Positions 43,464-53,262 are shown, numbered from the stretch's first letter. The stretch: 53,359 nt of DNA from CAVXDP01 sp964562925 (GCA_964562925.1 CAZLVF010000010.1:1-53359), one strand, 5' to 3'. Notes: generated by a model from the sequence alone, not told the origin. Numbers and translations are program-made.

Positions 43464-44246
43464 CTAAAGCTCTCCTTCACCCTTGTATTCTTGCAGTATG
43501 TTGCCTCCGTCTATGACAACATCATGCCCATTCATGTATGAAGATTCGTCAGAAGCTAGGAATAGGACCAGGTTTGCGACTTCTTCAGGTCTTCCAGCTC
43601 TCTTCATCGGGCTTGAGAGTCCTGCCTTTCTTTCCAATTCGCGGCCGGTATCGATCCAGCCTGGAGCTATAGCGTTTATCGTTACCCCATATTCAGCAAC
43701 TTCGAGCGCTAGTGCTTTGGTTAGACCAGAAACACCTCCCTTTGCTGCGGAGTAAGCGCTCGAGCCTGGATCCGAAACAAGCGTCCCTGTAACAGATGAC
43801 ATGTTTACAATTCTTCCATACCTTTGCTTCATCATGATTGGAAGGACCGAATGTATGCAATTGAAGGTCGTTTTCAGATTGATAGCTATTTGCGAATCCC
43901 ATGTTTCCTCTGTTAGATCGACGAAGCGTTTGACAACCCCACCGATAGGTGCAGAACCTCTCGCACCTACGCCTGCGATATTTGCCAAGATATCGATACG
44001 ACCGAATTTTATCACAACTTCTTCAACCATCTTCTTGACATCCTGCAATTTAGTAAGGTCTAGCCTGAAGGAGGCGACCTTGTACTGAAAAGCTTCCAAC
44101 TCTCTGGCGCGATCGTAAACCTCCTCTGAGATGTCCGCGATAGCGAGAGACGCACCCTCCTCGCCGAGTCTCTTTGCAGAGGCGTACCCTATTCCGTTGG
44201 GTCCTGCAACTCCGGTAATCAAGGCGATCTTACCTTTCAATTTCAA
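43464..44246 (-). CDS. Short-chain dehydrogenase/reductase (SDR 3)
   Basis: 260 residues, TTG start. Cofactor site ITGVAGPNGIGYASAK, with a longer glycine loop than usual; NIAG in place of NNAG; active site VNMSSVTG and AYSAAKGG; ending FLASDESSYMNGHDVVIDGG. The glycine-rich turn with a Pro-Asn insertion is seen in some FabG-related enzymes. Convergent with SDR 2 and 171 bp beyond the end of the ThDP gene reading. Confidence 0.92.
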   Translation of the reverse strand: MKLKGKIALITGVAGPNGIGYASAKRLGEEGASLAIADISEEVYDRARELEAFQYKVASFRLDLTKLQDVKKMVEEVVIKFGRIDILANIAGVGARGSAPIGGVVKRFVDLTEETWDSQIAINLKTTFNCIHSVLPIMMKQRYGRIVNMSSVTGTLVSDPGSSAYSAAKGGVSGLTKALALEVAEYGVTINAIAPGWIDTGRELERKAGLSSPMKRAGRPEEVANLVLFLASDESSYMNGHDVVIDGGNILQEYKGEGEL

Positions 44247-44417
44247 TCAAATCACCAGTATGACCGAAGCCAACGCTATCTGTGGAACATAAGCGTTTCC
44301 GGTAGGTACGCAATCAACAGTTTGTTGCGTCAGCGGTTGTGTCGTGCCATGTCTCGCAACCTAGATGGTTTAAGGAATATCGCTCATCTGACAATAAGAA
44401 AGAACTTTTCGAAGTTT

Positions 44418-46261
44418 CTAGGCGGGCATATGCCAGATATCACGATGGAATTCCCTAAATCCATCAGGTGAATCGAAGGGATCAACAATCATGTCGACTA
44501 ATGCAGGAAGGCCCTCAGCGTTCGCTCTAAGTGCGTTCTTCAACGCTAACTCGATGGCATCAGGTGTTTCGACGCGTTCTCCGAAGCATCTGTTTGCCTC
44601 TGCTATCTTTACGAAGTCAGGTTGAGCCTCGAAGTCTGTCGCTATGAAACGCTCATTCGTCAGTTTCTGAATGTACTTCACCCATCCCAAGCTACGGTTG
44701 TTAAGTATTACCCAAGTAACCGGCGCCTTGTACTGAACTGCTGTGGGCAATTCTTTCATGAACATTTGAAAAGCTCCNNNNNNNNNNNNNNNNNNNNNNN
44801 NNNNNNNNNNNNNNNNNNNNNNNNNNNNNNNNNNNNNNNNNNNNNNNNNNNNNNNNNNNNNNNNNNNNNNNNNNNNNGCGCCTTGTACTGAACTGCTGTG
44901 GGCAATTCTTTCATGAACATTTGAAAAGCTCCATCACCAGTTGTGCAGACTACTTTCTTTTTCGGCGCAGCCAGTTTAGCCCCTATCGCCCCAGCTACAG
45001 CCATCCCCATAAGTGTCTGCTCCGCCGGTGGAAAGCTGTCGCCCAGGCTTAGTACCTTGTAGTACGGGAAATAGTATGACCAGAGGTCCTGCATTCCGTT
45101 CTCATGACAAATGATTGTATCTTTGCCGAAGACCTTGTTAAGTTCTCTTACAATCCTCTTCGCCTTGATTGGAACAGCCTCTGTCTTACACTCATTCTCC
45201 ACCTCAGCCTCAAACTCTTCCTTTGCCCTGACGATCGAGGCGACCCTGGGCATTTCTTCGAGTTTTCGCTTCTTCATCATCTTATCTATGCCTTCGATCA
45301 TATCAATCAATACCAACTTCGCATCGCCAACGATAGCAATGTCAGCAATCCAGTTTCTTCCAATCTCAAAGGGATCGATGTCTATCTGAATGTATTTCGC
45401 TTTCTCAGGGAGGTGTGTCCAAGCGCCTGATTGAAATTCCTCATTCCTCGAGCCTACAGTAATAATGAGGTCAGATTGTTCCTGTAGTTGCTTTCCAACC
45501 TTGGTCCTGTACAATCCAACCTGTCCAACTGCGAGAGGATGATCTTCCGGTATCGATCCCCTGCCAGCCGGGGTGGTCATGACGGGAGCTCCAATCAATT
45601 CGGCCAGCTGGATCAACTCCGAATAAGCTCTGGAAAGAACCACGCCGCCGCCGGCTATGATGAGAGGCATTTCTGCTTTCAGAATAAAGTCTATGGCTTC
45701 TCTAATTCGATCAGAGTCTCCCCTAACTAACACTCTCTGTGCCCGCGCGTACTCAGGCATCTCAGCTTCCGCGAAACCAATATCGCTAGGAATCTCCAGA
45801 AAGACAGGTCCAGGCTTTCCATTTATCGCCAAAGAGAACGCCCTATGCATGAACCATGAGATTCTATCACTTCGTGACACACGAACGCTCCACTTTGTGA
45901 CAGGTCTTAACATTCCCACTTGATCGCATTCTTGGAAAGCTCCCATACCCTCATTCTCCATAGACGCTGATGGGCAGGGTGCAACTAGTGGAGTACATGC
46001 ATAGTAAGCTTCAAGAAACCCAGGCACTAGATTGGCGACTCCAGGACCTGGGCTAGCGAAGCATACGCCTGTCTTGCCGGAGATTCTTGAGTAAGCCATC
46101 GCCATAAGTACTCCCGAGCATTCATGTCTGACAAGGATTGGTCGAATTCTTGGCACATCATAAAGTTGGTCATAGATTACGCGAGGGTTCCCAGGTATCC
46201 CAAACAGAAATTCTACGTCTTCTCTTGTTAGAGCATCAACAACTGCATGATATCCAATCAT
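44418..46261 (-). CDS. ThDP-dependent enzyme, acetolactate synthase-like (spans an assembly gap)
   Basis: Removing the 100 N plus one 55-bp copy gives one frame of about 562 residues from ATG 46261; ATG 46300 is also in frame. The TATA at 46302-46311 favours 46261. Three ThDP domains: the PYR domain with catalytic Glu in LVRHECSGVLMA, the central domain with DLIITVGSRN, and the PP domain with GDGAFQMF...ILNN for Mg-ThDP. The FAD site of true acetolactate synthases is not evident. Candidates are decarboxylases or carboligases acting on 2-oxo acids. It is divergent from an M20 hydrolase. Confidence 0.9.
44723..44932. repeat. 55-bp direct duplication flanking a gap
   Basis: Positions 44723-44777 and 44878-44932 are identical (GCGCCTTGTACTGAACTG ... 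AAAGCTCC) and directly border the N run. The duplication has the same length as the one near 31.9 kb. Confidence 0.95.
44778..44877. other. Assembly gap of 100 N
   Basis: Placeholder between contig ends sharing 55 bp, inside the ThDP enzyme gene. Frame continuity after collapse indicates nothing is missing. Confidence 0.95.
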
Positions 46262-46362
46262 CCTATTCACAGTAATCGCCTTGCTTATTCTGGCAGGCAT
46301 ACATTATATAGAATCGTCTGAAATGTAGCAGTGGATACCGTAATATATATTGTTCGAATAAA

Positions 46363-47610
46363 ATGTCACTTAATTCTAGCTCAGGTATCAAAGATCGAGA
46401 TGGTGGGCACTTGACTGTAGCAAATCGTAACTTGAGTAAAGCTCGAAAAGACATATCCCATGACTTATCTCAGCTGTGCAGAGATCTAATTCGGACCCCA
46501 AGTCCATCTGGGCGGGAGGGACGCCTCGCGGAATTAGCCAAGAACAGAATGGAAGAATTCGGTTATGACCGAGTAACGATCGACAGTATTGGAAATGTTA
46601 TTGGAATCAAAGACGGCTTGAAACCGTTACCTCTACTCATTTTCGACGGACACATGGATACAGTACCTCCGGGTGAAAGGCAACACTGGAGGAATGATCC
46701 TTTTTCAGGCAAGATCACGAGAGGCTCTATTTTTGGGAGAGGCGCAGTCGATATGAAAGGCGCCCTTGCCGCAATGATCCTCATACCTCGAATCATGCGA
46801 AGTCTAGGGTGGACGCCTAGAGGAAGTTTTGCCACAGTTCTTGTTGTGCTTGAGGAACCATGCGAGGGACTTGGAATACGCAACGTCATCGAGGATGGGT
46901 TGAAACCCGATGCAGTCGTCTTAGGCGAACCAACCAACCTCTGTTTGATGCTGGGGCATAGAGGTAGGTTCGAGATTAGCGTACGAACTCACGGCAAGAC
47001 TTGCCACTCGAGTATGCCCGAAGAGGGTACAAATCCTATCTACGAAATGGCCCAGATAATTGGACGACTTGAAAAGCTGTCCAAGCGGCTACCACACCAT
47101 CCTACCTTGGGGCCTGCTTCTATCTCAGGATTCAGGATAACGTCAAGCCCTTCAGAGGGGAACGTGATCCCAGATATGTGTGAGCTCCTCCTGGACCGAA
47201 GAACATTGCCAGGCGAGGACAAAGCAAAAATTCTTGGAGAAATAGAGAGCGTGATTCTACAAGAGCGTAGAAATGCCAGAGCTTCTGTACTCAGAAGAAA
47301 GCTAGAAACGTATACCGGAAGGAGACTAGAAGTGGAACAAGCATTTCCAAGTTGGCTATTGGAAAGAAGACACTGGTTTGTCAGCCTCGCCCGCAACGCC
47401 GTTGAAAAAGTGACGGGTCGACGACCCACGACCGGAACATGGAGATTTGGAACAGATGGCGCCTATACAGCAGGTGTTAAGAAGATTCCAACGATAGGAT
47501 TCGGACCCGGACAGCCGGAGACAGCTCATTCGCCAGACGAGAACGTCTCCCTGTCAGACGTGACATCGGCTACGCTGGTATATGCGTCTATAGCGCGAAA
47601 CTGGCCATGA
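46363..47610 (+). CDS. M20-family metallopeptidase/deacylase (ArgE/DapE/ACY1-like)
   Basis: Zinc hydrolase of 415 residues. Metal ligands: FDGHMDTVPPG, GRGAVDMKG (Asp), Glu-Glu in VVLEEPCEG, GEPT, and the late His in ETAHSPDENV. A dimerisation domain lies between, starting HRGRFEISVRTHGKTCHSS. The substrate may be an N-acyl amino acid or a peptide. ATG 46363 follows the AT-rich TAATATATAT (46341-46350) by only 13 bp. If that is the promoter, translation may begin at a later TTG (46411 or 46432), still upstream of the conserved domain. Confidence 0.92.
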   Translation: MSLNSSSGIKDRDGGHLTVANRNLSKARKDISHDLSQLCRDLIRTPSPSGREGRLAELAKNRMEEFGYDRVTIDSIGNVIGIKDGLKPLPLLIFDGHMDTVPPGERQHWRNDPFSGKITRGSIFGRGAVDMKGALAAMILIPRIMRSLGWTPRGSFATVLVVLEEPCEGLGIRNVIEDGLKPDAVVLGEPTNLCLMLGHRGRFEISVRTHGKTCHSSMPEEGTNPIYEMAQIIGRLEKLSKRLPHHPTLGPASISGFRITSSPSEGNVIPDMCELLLDRRTLPGEDKAKILGEIESVILQERRNARASVLRRKLETYTGRRLEVEQAFPSWLLERRHWFVSLARNAVEKVTGRRPTTGTWRFGTDGAYTAGVKKIPTIGFGPGQPETAHSPDENVSLSDVTSATLVYASIARNWP

Positions 47611-47810
47611 CGATGTAGTATTCCAAGTCCACGTGAACTAGAAGTTTTAGAAAAGAGGATATCTTTCGGTCCCTTGCTACTAATCGCGTGTTCAACCTCT
47701 GCAGCCACGAAGCCCATCATCAATGGCAAGGCGCACTAGCAATTGTGCATTGTCTCTCTGAGGCCTACTAGAATTCTTCAGCAAATACCATACCAAAATC
47801 TTGACAGGTC

Positions 47811-47999
47811 TCACGACCGACGGTACCAATAATCCTTGAGTAGCACCATGATTATTCCTATAGAAATGGCCAGACCAATTTCCATGGGGTACTGGGGTAA
47901 GTACTTGAGCCAAAATAGCCCCATGGCTATCATAATAGCCGCTCCCATAAATATTCTGCCACTATAGGGAGGCTTCTTTCTTCTTGACTCGGAAGCCAC
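47811..47999 (-). CDS. Small two-TM membrane protein in the ABC operon
   Basis: 62 residues, GTG start. GGAGG overlaps the end of the upstream permease gene (TAGGAGG) and sits seven bases before the GTG, a strong sign of real translation. Two hydrophobic segments, about 16-32 and 38-56, with a basic N-terminus. No family recognised. Co-transcription with the two permeases suggests an accessory role in the transporter, which is inference. The 200 bp between it and the M20 gene hold nothing I can support. Confidence 0.6.
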   Translation of the reverse strand: MASESRRKKPPYSGRIFMGAAIMIAMGLFWLKYLPQYPMEIGLAISIGIIMVLLKDYWYRRS

Positions 48000-48010
48000 T
48001 TTGGATCCTC

Positions 48011-48853
48011 CTAACCCTTGACGGCCCCTAATGTGAGACCTGATATGATGTATTTTTGGAGAATCACCACTGTTACCAAGGTTGGTATCAAAGCAACCAT
48101 AGAAACCGCTGCCATTTCACCATATCTTATTCCGACCGTCGTGACGAAACCAAGTAGTCCCACAGTTATCGTTCTTGCGCCGAGTCCTGTCAACACTGAT
48201 GCGAACAGGTACTCGTTCCAACTGAAGATGAATACGAGAATCGAAGCCGCTGCGATTGAGGGCGCCCCCATGGGCAAAATGACACGTCTGAGAAGTTCAG
48301 ACACGGAGGCGCCGTCAATGAGTGCAGCCTCATCGACGGCTCTAGGTATGGAGTCCATCCCTGACTTTACGAGCCAGATGGCCAGAGGCAGATTGAATAG
48401 TGAATAGACTAGGATCAGGCCCAAACTATTGTCGTATAGTCCGAGTCTGTTTATCATTAGATAATAGGGTATGATGAATGCAGCCTCAGGGCCCATACGG
48501 CAGGTTAAGCTCCAGAAGTACATCGTGGGTGCCCCGAATATATTGTAGCGGGAGAACGCGTAGGCTGCGAGAAAAGCTAGAGGTACCGTAAGTATTACGC
48601 AACCTACCGCAGTCAAGGTAGAGTTCAATATCATTCTTATGTATCCCTCTTGAACAAAGGGCCTATAGTAGCCGTTCTCAATGGGGAAGCCCCACCATTG
48701 CGGTATCGTTGCCAAGATTGATTGTTTGCTTTTTAACGAGGTCTCGGCTGTCCAGACTATTGGGAATATTATCGCCGCTGCCATGACTATCACCACTAGA
48801 TAAAACAGAATGTCGAAAACCAACTTGTTTTGACTCTTGTTCATTTCACTCAC
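48011..48853 (-). CDS. Carbohydrate ABC transporter permease, MalG-like
   Basis: 280 residues with about six membrane segments. The cytoplasmic EAA loop that docks the ATPase reads EAALIDGASVSELLRRVILP. The overall layout (LKSKQSILATIPQWWGFP after helix 1, then the central permease domain) is of the CUT1 sugar uptake family. Its start overlaps the end of the MalF-like gene by 8 bases, so the two are coupled. Confidence 0.94.
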   Translation of the reverse strand: MSEMNKSQNKLVFDILFYLVVIVMAAAIIFPIVWTAETSLKSKQSILATIPQWWGFPIENGYYRPFVQEGYIRMILNSTLTAVGCVILTVPLAFLAAYAFSRYNIFGAPTMYFWSLTCRMGPEAAFIIPYYLMINRLGLYDNSLGLILVYSLFNLPLAIWLVKSGMDSIPRAVDEAALIDGASVSELLRRVILPMGAPSIAAASILVFIFSWNEYLFASVLTGLGARTITVGLLGFVTTVGIRYGEMAAVSMVALIPTLVTVVILQKYIISGLTLGAVKG

Positions 48854-49736
48854 TAACCCTCATTACCGCTTGATACAAAGCCCAACACAATATTATGATG
48901 ATGTATAGGAAGATCAGCGAGACGGCCATTCCATACCCGAGGTCCCAAGCCTTCAAGATCATCGTGTAGAGTGATACGCTCAGATATCGTGTGGCACTAC
49001 CCGGTCCTCCACCAGTCAGCATCCAGATTTCATCAAAAATTCTAAATGCGTCCATACCTCTCAGGAGAACAACGAAGAGAATTTCAAATCTTATCAGTGG
49101 CAAGTAGATGAACCTGAGTTTCTGCCAAGCATTCACGCCATCTAGAGCAGCGCTTTCCAGAATAGCCGAGGGCACGCCCGCGATACCGGCCAATAGAATC
49201 AAGGCCACGAGGGGCAACCAGTGCCACGTATCCATCAAAATAGTTGTTAGAAGTGCAATGTCTCCACTACCCGCCATATTCCACTTTATCCCTAGAAGGC
49301 GCTCAAGATAATATGGAATGGGCCCGATACCAGGATACATCATGAGTCGCCACATCGATCCAACGGCCACGGGTGCTATGGCCAGAGGAAGCGTTAAGAT
49401 AACCTTGAAGGCCGTTGCGCCTCTGAATCTTCGGCAAATAATGAACGCTGTAGCCAATCCAAGTACCAACTGAATAATGACACTAGCGCCGGCGAATAAG
49501 GTTCCTCGAACGAACGCGTTCAGGAATTCAGCATCATTAACCAAGAACTCGTAGTTGTAGAAGGCGATGTAGGTTGGAGGTGTAGGAACTGTCATAATCC
49601 ACCTATGAAATCCAAGCCACAAACCATAGAAGAACGGTGCCAAATCAATAAATGCCAGAAGTATTACCGCAGGCGCCAACAGAAACCAAGGTCGGAACTT
49701 TACCATAGTGAGCCGACCGAACCAATTGGAATGCAA
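48846..49736 (-). CDS. Carbohydrate ABC transporter permease, MalF-like
   Basis: 296 residues from TTG (ATG 49706 also in frame), about six membrane segments. EAA loop ESAALDGVNAWQKLRFIYLP; the downstream MLTGGGPGSATRYLSVSLY is characteristic of MalF/UgpA-type subunits. A minus-strand TATA, GTTAATATG, at 49767-49775 predicts transcription near 49743. The permeases therefore form their own transcript, separated from the binding-protein gene by an oligo-T terminator. Confidence 0.93.
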   Translation of the reverse strand: MHSNWFGRLTMVKFRPWFLLAPAVILLAFIDLAPFFYGLWLGFHRWIMTVPTPPTYIAFYNYEFLVNDAEFLNAFVRGTLFAGASVIIQLVLGLATAFIICRRFRGATAFKVILTLPLAIAPVAVGSMWRLMMYPGIGPIPYYLERLLGIKWNMAGSGDIALLTTILMDTWHWLPLVALILLAGIAGVPSAILESAALDGVNAWQKLRFIYLPLIRFEILFVVLLRGMDAFRIFDEIWMLTGGGPGSATRYLSVSLYTMILKAWDLGYGMAVSLIFLYIIIILCWALYQAVMRVSE

Positions 49737-49817
49737 CCTGTATAGCTCTGGTAGAAAAGCTTTGTCATATTAACTGGTCTCAGGAAATAGGAATCTGCTA
49801 TTCGATTCTTCTTCCAC

Positions 49818-49825
49818 AAAAAAAA
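49818..49825 (-). terminator. Oligo-T terminator after the binding-protein gene
   Basis: Eight consecutive T on the minus strand (A8 on the plus strand), about 20 bp past the TAA/TGA end at 49845. Oligo-dT tracts are standard archaeal intrinsic terminators. It would let the solute-binding protein be made in excess over the permeases, as is common. Confidence 0.65.
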
Positions 49826-49844
49826 GGAGGTTAATGGGACAGGT

Positions 49845-51380
49845 TCAGTATCCCGGTAGGTCTGGCCAGCCCATCGATTTCAACTTTTCATCGATCTGTG
49901 CGGCTGCTGTGGTGAGAGCTTCTTCAGCACTGATTTTTTCTACTAGCGAATCCGCAACTAGTTTCCAGAGTATATCTCTCGCTACAGGTTCTTCCGGCAT
50001 CGGAATCATGGGACCGAGTAGTAAGCCTTCTACGTGTGCACGACGTATTGTGGCATAGATGTTCGTCTTGTATTTGGCATCAAGCTCATCTGGCAAAGTG
50101 CTATTCAGCAGCGTTGTCCTTGGGACTATACCCTTGAGGGCTCTCATCTGTTCAATCTGCGTCTCCTGACACGAGGCCCATTGCTGCCAGAGAAAAGCTG
50201 CTTCTTTGTGTGCCCCGCTTGACGCCATAGCATAGACTCCTGCGTCAGCGTATATCGTGGGCACGTTGTACCTGTAGAATTTTGGTTCAACAGGGGGTAG
50301 AGCGCAGAGTATGTTACCTGCGACTTTCGATTTCTCTGGATCCTGTATGTAAGCGAAGTTCTCAGTCCACACCCATCCCTGTGCTATCCGTCCGGTCGTG
50401 TAAGATGCTCCTTCGTCGTCCCATGTGAAATTCAGAACTCCTTCAGGCGCATATTTGAGAAGACTTATGTAGCGCTTCAGCCAAGCGATAGCACCATGAG
50501 AGTCAAGTAGACCTCCGTTCTTGTAAGATGCTCTACGCCCAATCGAGTATCCAAACGCGGTTATTCCGTATCCGTGTATGCCAACGAATACGTCAGCTGG
50601 CAGAGACATCGGGTTAGGTTCGCACACATGTCCATAAAGGTCTTGATCTGGGCGTGTGAAGAACTCAGCTATCTGCGCGTACTCTGCCCACGTCTCAGCG
50701 GGTCGCAGATCCCAGCCGTACCTAGCCTTGAAAGCCGCTTTCTCTGCAGGATCCTCGAAGAGATCCTTTCTGTATACGTAGGTTCTGATGAAATGCTCGA
50801 AGGGCGTTCCACCTAACATGCCTTTATAGGTGAAATACTTCACTGGGATCAGATCTGAAACGTTGAATCCTGGCCATAGAAGATCTTTGTGTCCGTCTGC
50901 AAACTTGTACCAGTCAATAATGTATCCATTCTCGAAGTCTTCTGCTATGATCTCTGCTTCATCCCTATAGTAGAGATCGTAGGCGCCTCCCTTTTGTGAT
51001 GCGTCGAGCCGTGCTTTTCTCATGACGTCGTCCCAGCCAACCAGTTCATACTCCACTTTGATTCCGGTAAGTTCCTCAAACTTCGCACGTTTGTTCTCGT
51101 TCAGCCACATTGAAGATGCAGTCGACTCAGCAATGATCCTCACCGTTTGTCCTTTGTACGGTGCCGATACCCTGCTAAGAAAGTCTTCAATCTTCTCATA
51201 CTCGGTTGGCTCTGGCCCGGTTGCCGTCACAGTTTCAGTAACTGTAGTTGTTACCCCAGGCGCGGTTGGTTTCCCAGCCTGACCGGCTGCGTACCCAGCA
51301 GCAGCCGCGGCCACAGCGACAACTGCAGCGCCGCCATATTTCAGGTAGCTCCGTCTTGTGACATCTTTTGCCTCAGTCAA
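49845..51380 (-). CDS. Extracellular solute-binding protein, family 1, with Tat-type signal
   Basis: 511 residues, TTG start. The N-terminus has the twin-arginine motif TRRSYLK followed by an Ala-rich hydrophobic segment. A Thr-rich spacer (TTTVTETVTATG) of archaeal surface proteins leads to the mature domain. There, an extended ligand-binding protein is seen with KFEELTGIKVEYELVGWDDV near the start and a C-terminal part rich in aromatic residues. Folded export through Tat fits cofactor-free archaeal binding proteins as well as halophilic ones. It is transcribed separately from its own TATA (51424-51434). The ligand, likely a sugar or sugar acid, is inferred from the CUT1-type permeases. Confidence 0.93.
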   Translation of the reverse strand: MTEAKDVTRRSYLKYGGAAVVAVAAAAAGYAAGQAGKPTAPGVTTTVTETVTATGPEPTEYEKIEDFLSRVSAPYKGQTVRIIAESTASSMWLNENKRAKFEELTGIKVEYELVGWDDVMRKARLDASQKGGAYDLYYRDEAEIIAEDFENGYIIDWYKFADGHKDLLWPGFNVSDLIPVKYFTYKGMLGGTPFEHFIRTYVYRKDLFEDPAEKAAFKARYGWDLRPAETWAEYAQIAEFFTRPDQDLYGHVCEPNPMSLPADVFVGIHGYGITAFGYSIGRRASYKNGGLLDSHGAIAWLKRYISLLKYAPEGVLNFTWDDEGASYTTGRIAQGWVWTENFAYIQDPEKSKVAGNILCALPPVEPKFYRYNVPTIYADAGVYAMASSGAHKEAAFLWQQWASCQETQIEQMRALKGIVPRTTLLNSTLPDELDAKYKTNIYATIRRAHVEGLLLGPMIPMPEEPVARDILWKLVADSLVEKISAEEALTTAAAQIDEKLKSMGWPDLPGY

Positions 51381-51423
51381 AACATACCACCATTTTCGTG
51401 GGAACGTATGTAGTCCCTACTAA

Positions 51424-51434
51424 GGTATTTATCG
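51424..51434 (-). promoter_or_regulatory. TATA box of the solute-binding-protein gene
   Basis: Minus-strand CGATAAATACC, predicting transcription near 51403, about 23 nt before the TTG at 51380. The rest of the 253-bp gap to the next gene shows no ORF. Confidence 0.5.
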
Positions 51435-51633
51435 TTTCTGATACTCCAGAGCGGACCTCGAAGGGCTAGAATCTTCTGAATTCTAGGGTCTAGCCAGCGA
51501 CTATCACCAAGATAGGACACTCAGCAACCAGGGCCTTGACATTGTTGTCGGAATCATGGCAGAATTTCTTTCTGCATTTCCGTTCTCTGCATCATTTCAC
51601 ATACGAGATTTGCAGAAGATCTCCAGAGCTAGT

Positions 51634-53262
51634 CTACCAGTACTGAGGAATAGCCAACTCTTCCTTCGTAACGATGTTTAGAATAGCAGGTTTTCCGGAG
51701 TCTAAAGCTTTTTTCGCCCGTTTGATCGCGGAGATTATTTCATCGGGTTTCTCGACGGTTTCTCCATAGCCCCGCAATGCGTCGGCCAGTTTGGCGTAGT
51801 CTCCATAGAGTTTGTACTTGGACGACTTCATATCCTGAGATCCGGTTCCGTATCCACTCAACACGGAATTATTGAAGACAATCGTAAGTATCGGTACCTT
51901 TTCTCTAGCGGCGGTTTCAAAGTCTGTCCCTGTCATCCCGATGGCTGCGTCACCCATGAAGTTGACGACCATCTTACTCGGTTCAGCGAGCTTCGCTCCC
52001 ATAGCCGCGCCGAGAGAGAAACCCAATGTGGTGGAGTTCCCCCAGCCTACGTATCCTCTTGGAGTTAACGACTCGTAGAAGGGCGCCAGCATGTCCCTAG
52101 GCATCCCGGAGTCGTGTGTAACGATTGTATTCTTTCTGTCTGTTGTTTGGATGAAATCCCATATGACTCTGTAGGGGTTGATCGGAACCTCGTTAGAGGT
52201 TAGTTTTGGCATCCACTCCTTAAACCACTCGTCCTTAACTCTTCTTATCTCTTGAATCAGTTCCCTATTCTCAGGCCGAGCTATTGACGTTTTCTTGACC
52301 TCATCGATCAGTTGCCTCAAGACTAGCTTTGCGTCTCCCATGATAACGTAATCATTCTGGTAGTCTTTGTTGATATCAAACTCGTCAATCGTCAGTTGAA
52401 CTATAGTCTTGCCTGCTGGGATGGGAGCATCCAGCCACCAGGCTGTGAGACTGGATCCTACTGAGAAAACTAGGTCAGCTCTTGCAAGGAAATGGCTGAC
52501 TGCCTTTGTAGCGGTGGAACCTCCATAACCCAGCGAGAGCGGATGGTCCTCTGGAAAACAGCTTTTCCCCTTGATCGTGGTCATTACCGGGGTCTGTGTC
52601 AACTCGGCGAATTCTCGGAGTTCATCCCACGCCTGTCCATAGAAGACCCCTTCGCCGGCACGAATAATAGGATTTCTAGCGTTTAGGATCGCCCTTGCGA
52701 CAACCTGAACGTCACGTGGATCTGCGGAGGTTCTATGTCTCTGAACAGGAGAATAGTTGAGCGGAGTGTTGAACTCTCCATTTGCAATATCGTTTGGTAC
52801 CTCCAGTACCACCGGACCTGACCTTCCGTTTCTGAGGAATGTGAAGGCCCGTCTCAACATTTCTGGTATGCGGTCTACGAAGTTTATGCGGTCTACCCAT
52901 TTTGAAGCGGTCTTATAGACATGCATAACATCAAAAAAGTTTGGGTAAATGCCTATTCTATGTTGATCATATTGTCCTGGAAGTATCAGTATCGGCACTG
53001 AATCTGCACATGCTTGAGCGATGCCCGCAAATGAATTTTCAATCCCAACGCCTTCCTGCATTGTGGATACCGCTATTTTGGTTCCATTCGTTACTCTAGC
53101 ATATCCGCTCGCAACGTCGATCGCTACTCTTTCTTGTCTCACCATTATGGTCCTTGTTCCCGCGTTTCTTATCGGATCGATAAGTGGTGAGCTTGGAAAA
53201 CATGATTGAAAACCTACGTCTTCAAGTTTCAGAATTTGGCCAATCGCATCTGCGCCCTTCAA
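51634..53262 (-). CDS. Second ThDP-dependent enzyme, acetolactate synthase/benzoylformate decarboxylase-like
   Basis: 542 residues, TTG start. Catalytic Glu in MVRQERVAIDVASGYAR, central domain with LVFSVGSS, and Mg-ThDP motif FMGDAAIGMTG...IVFNNS, GDA rather than the GDG of the first enzyme. The DTV/NAG-type N-terminus is shifted relative to acetolactate synthase, and the FAD segment is not apparent. The two ThDP genes flank the M20 and ABC genes and are clearly different enzymes, perhaps successive steps in breakdown of the imported compound. Confidence 0.9.
   Translation of the reverse strand: MKGADAIGQILKLEDVGFQSCFPSSPLIDPIRNAGTRTIMVRQERVAIDVASGYARVTNGTKIAVSTMQEGVGIENSFAGIAQACADSVPILILPGQYDQHRIGIYPNFFDVMHVYKTASKWVDRINFVDRIPEMLRRAFTFLRNGRSGPVVLEVPNDIANGEFNTPLNYSPVQRHRTSADPRDVQVVARAILNARNPIIRAGEGVFYGQAWDELREFAELTQTPVMTTIKGKSCFPEDHPLSLGYGGSTATKAVSHFLARADLVFSVGSSLTAWWLDAPIPAGKTIVQLTIDEFDINKDYQNDYVIMGDAKLVLRQLIDEVKKTSIARPENRELIQEIRRVKDEWFKEWMPKLTSNEVPINPYRVIWDFIQTTDRKNTIVTHDSGMPRDMLAPFYESLTPRGYVGWGNSTTLGFSLGAAMGAKLAEPSKMVVNFMGDAAIGMTGTDFETAAREKVPILTIVFNNSVLSGYGTGSQDMKSSKYKLYGDYAKLADALRGYGETVEKPDEIISAIKRAKKALDSGKPAILNIVTKEELAIPQYW

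Noticed and set aside
31830..44932. The 55-bp duplications as target-site duplications or mobile elements
   Set aside because: They flank only N runs of exactly 100, have equal length at both sites, unrelated sequence, and collapse restores coding frames.
47692..47913. Minus-strand ORF of 73 codons
   Set aside because: It overlaps the small membrane-protein gene in another frame and lacks a Shine-Dalgarno or recognisable content.
49834..50058. Plus-strand ORF after GGAGG at 49826
   Set aside because: It is antisense to the binding-protein gene, the SD spacing is too short, and the A8-GGAGG is better explained as the minus-strand terminator.
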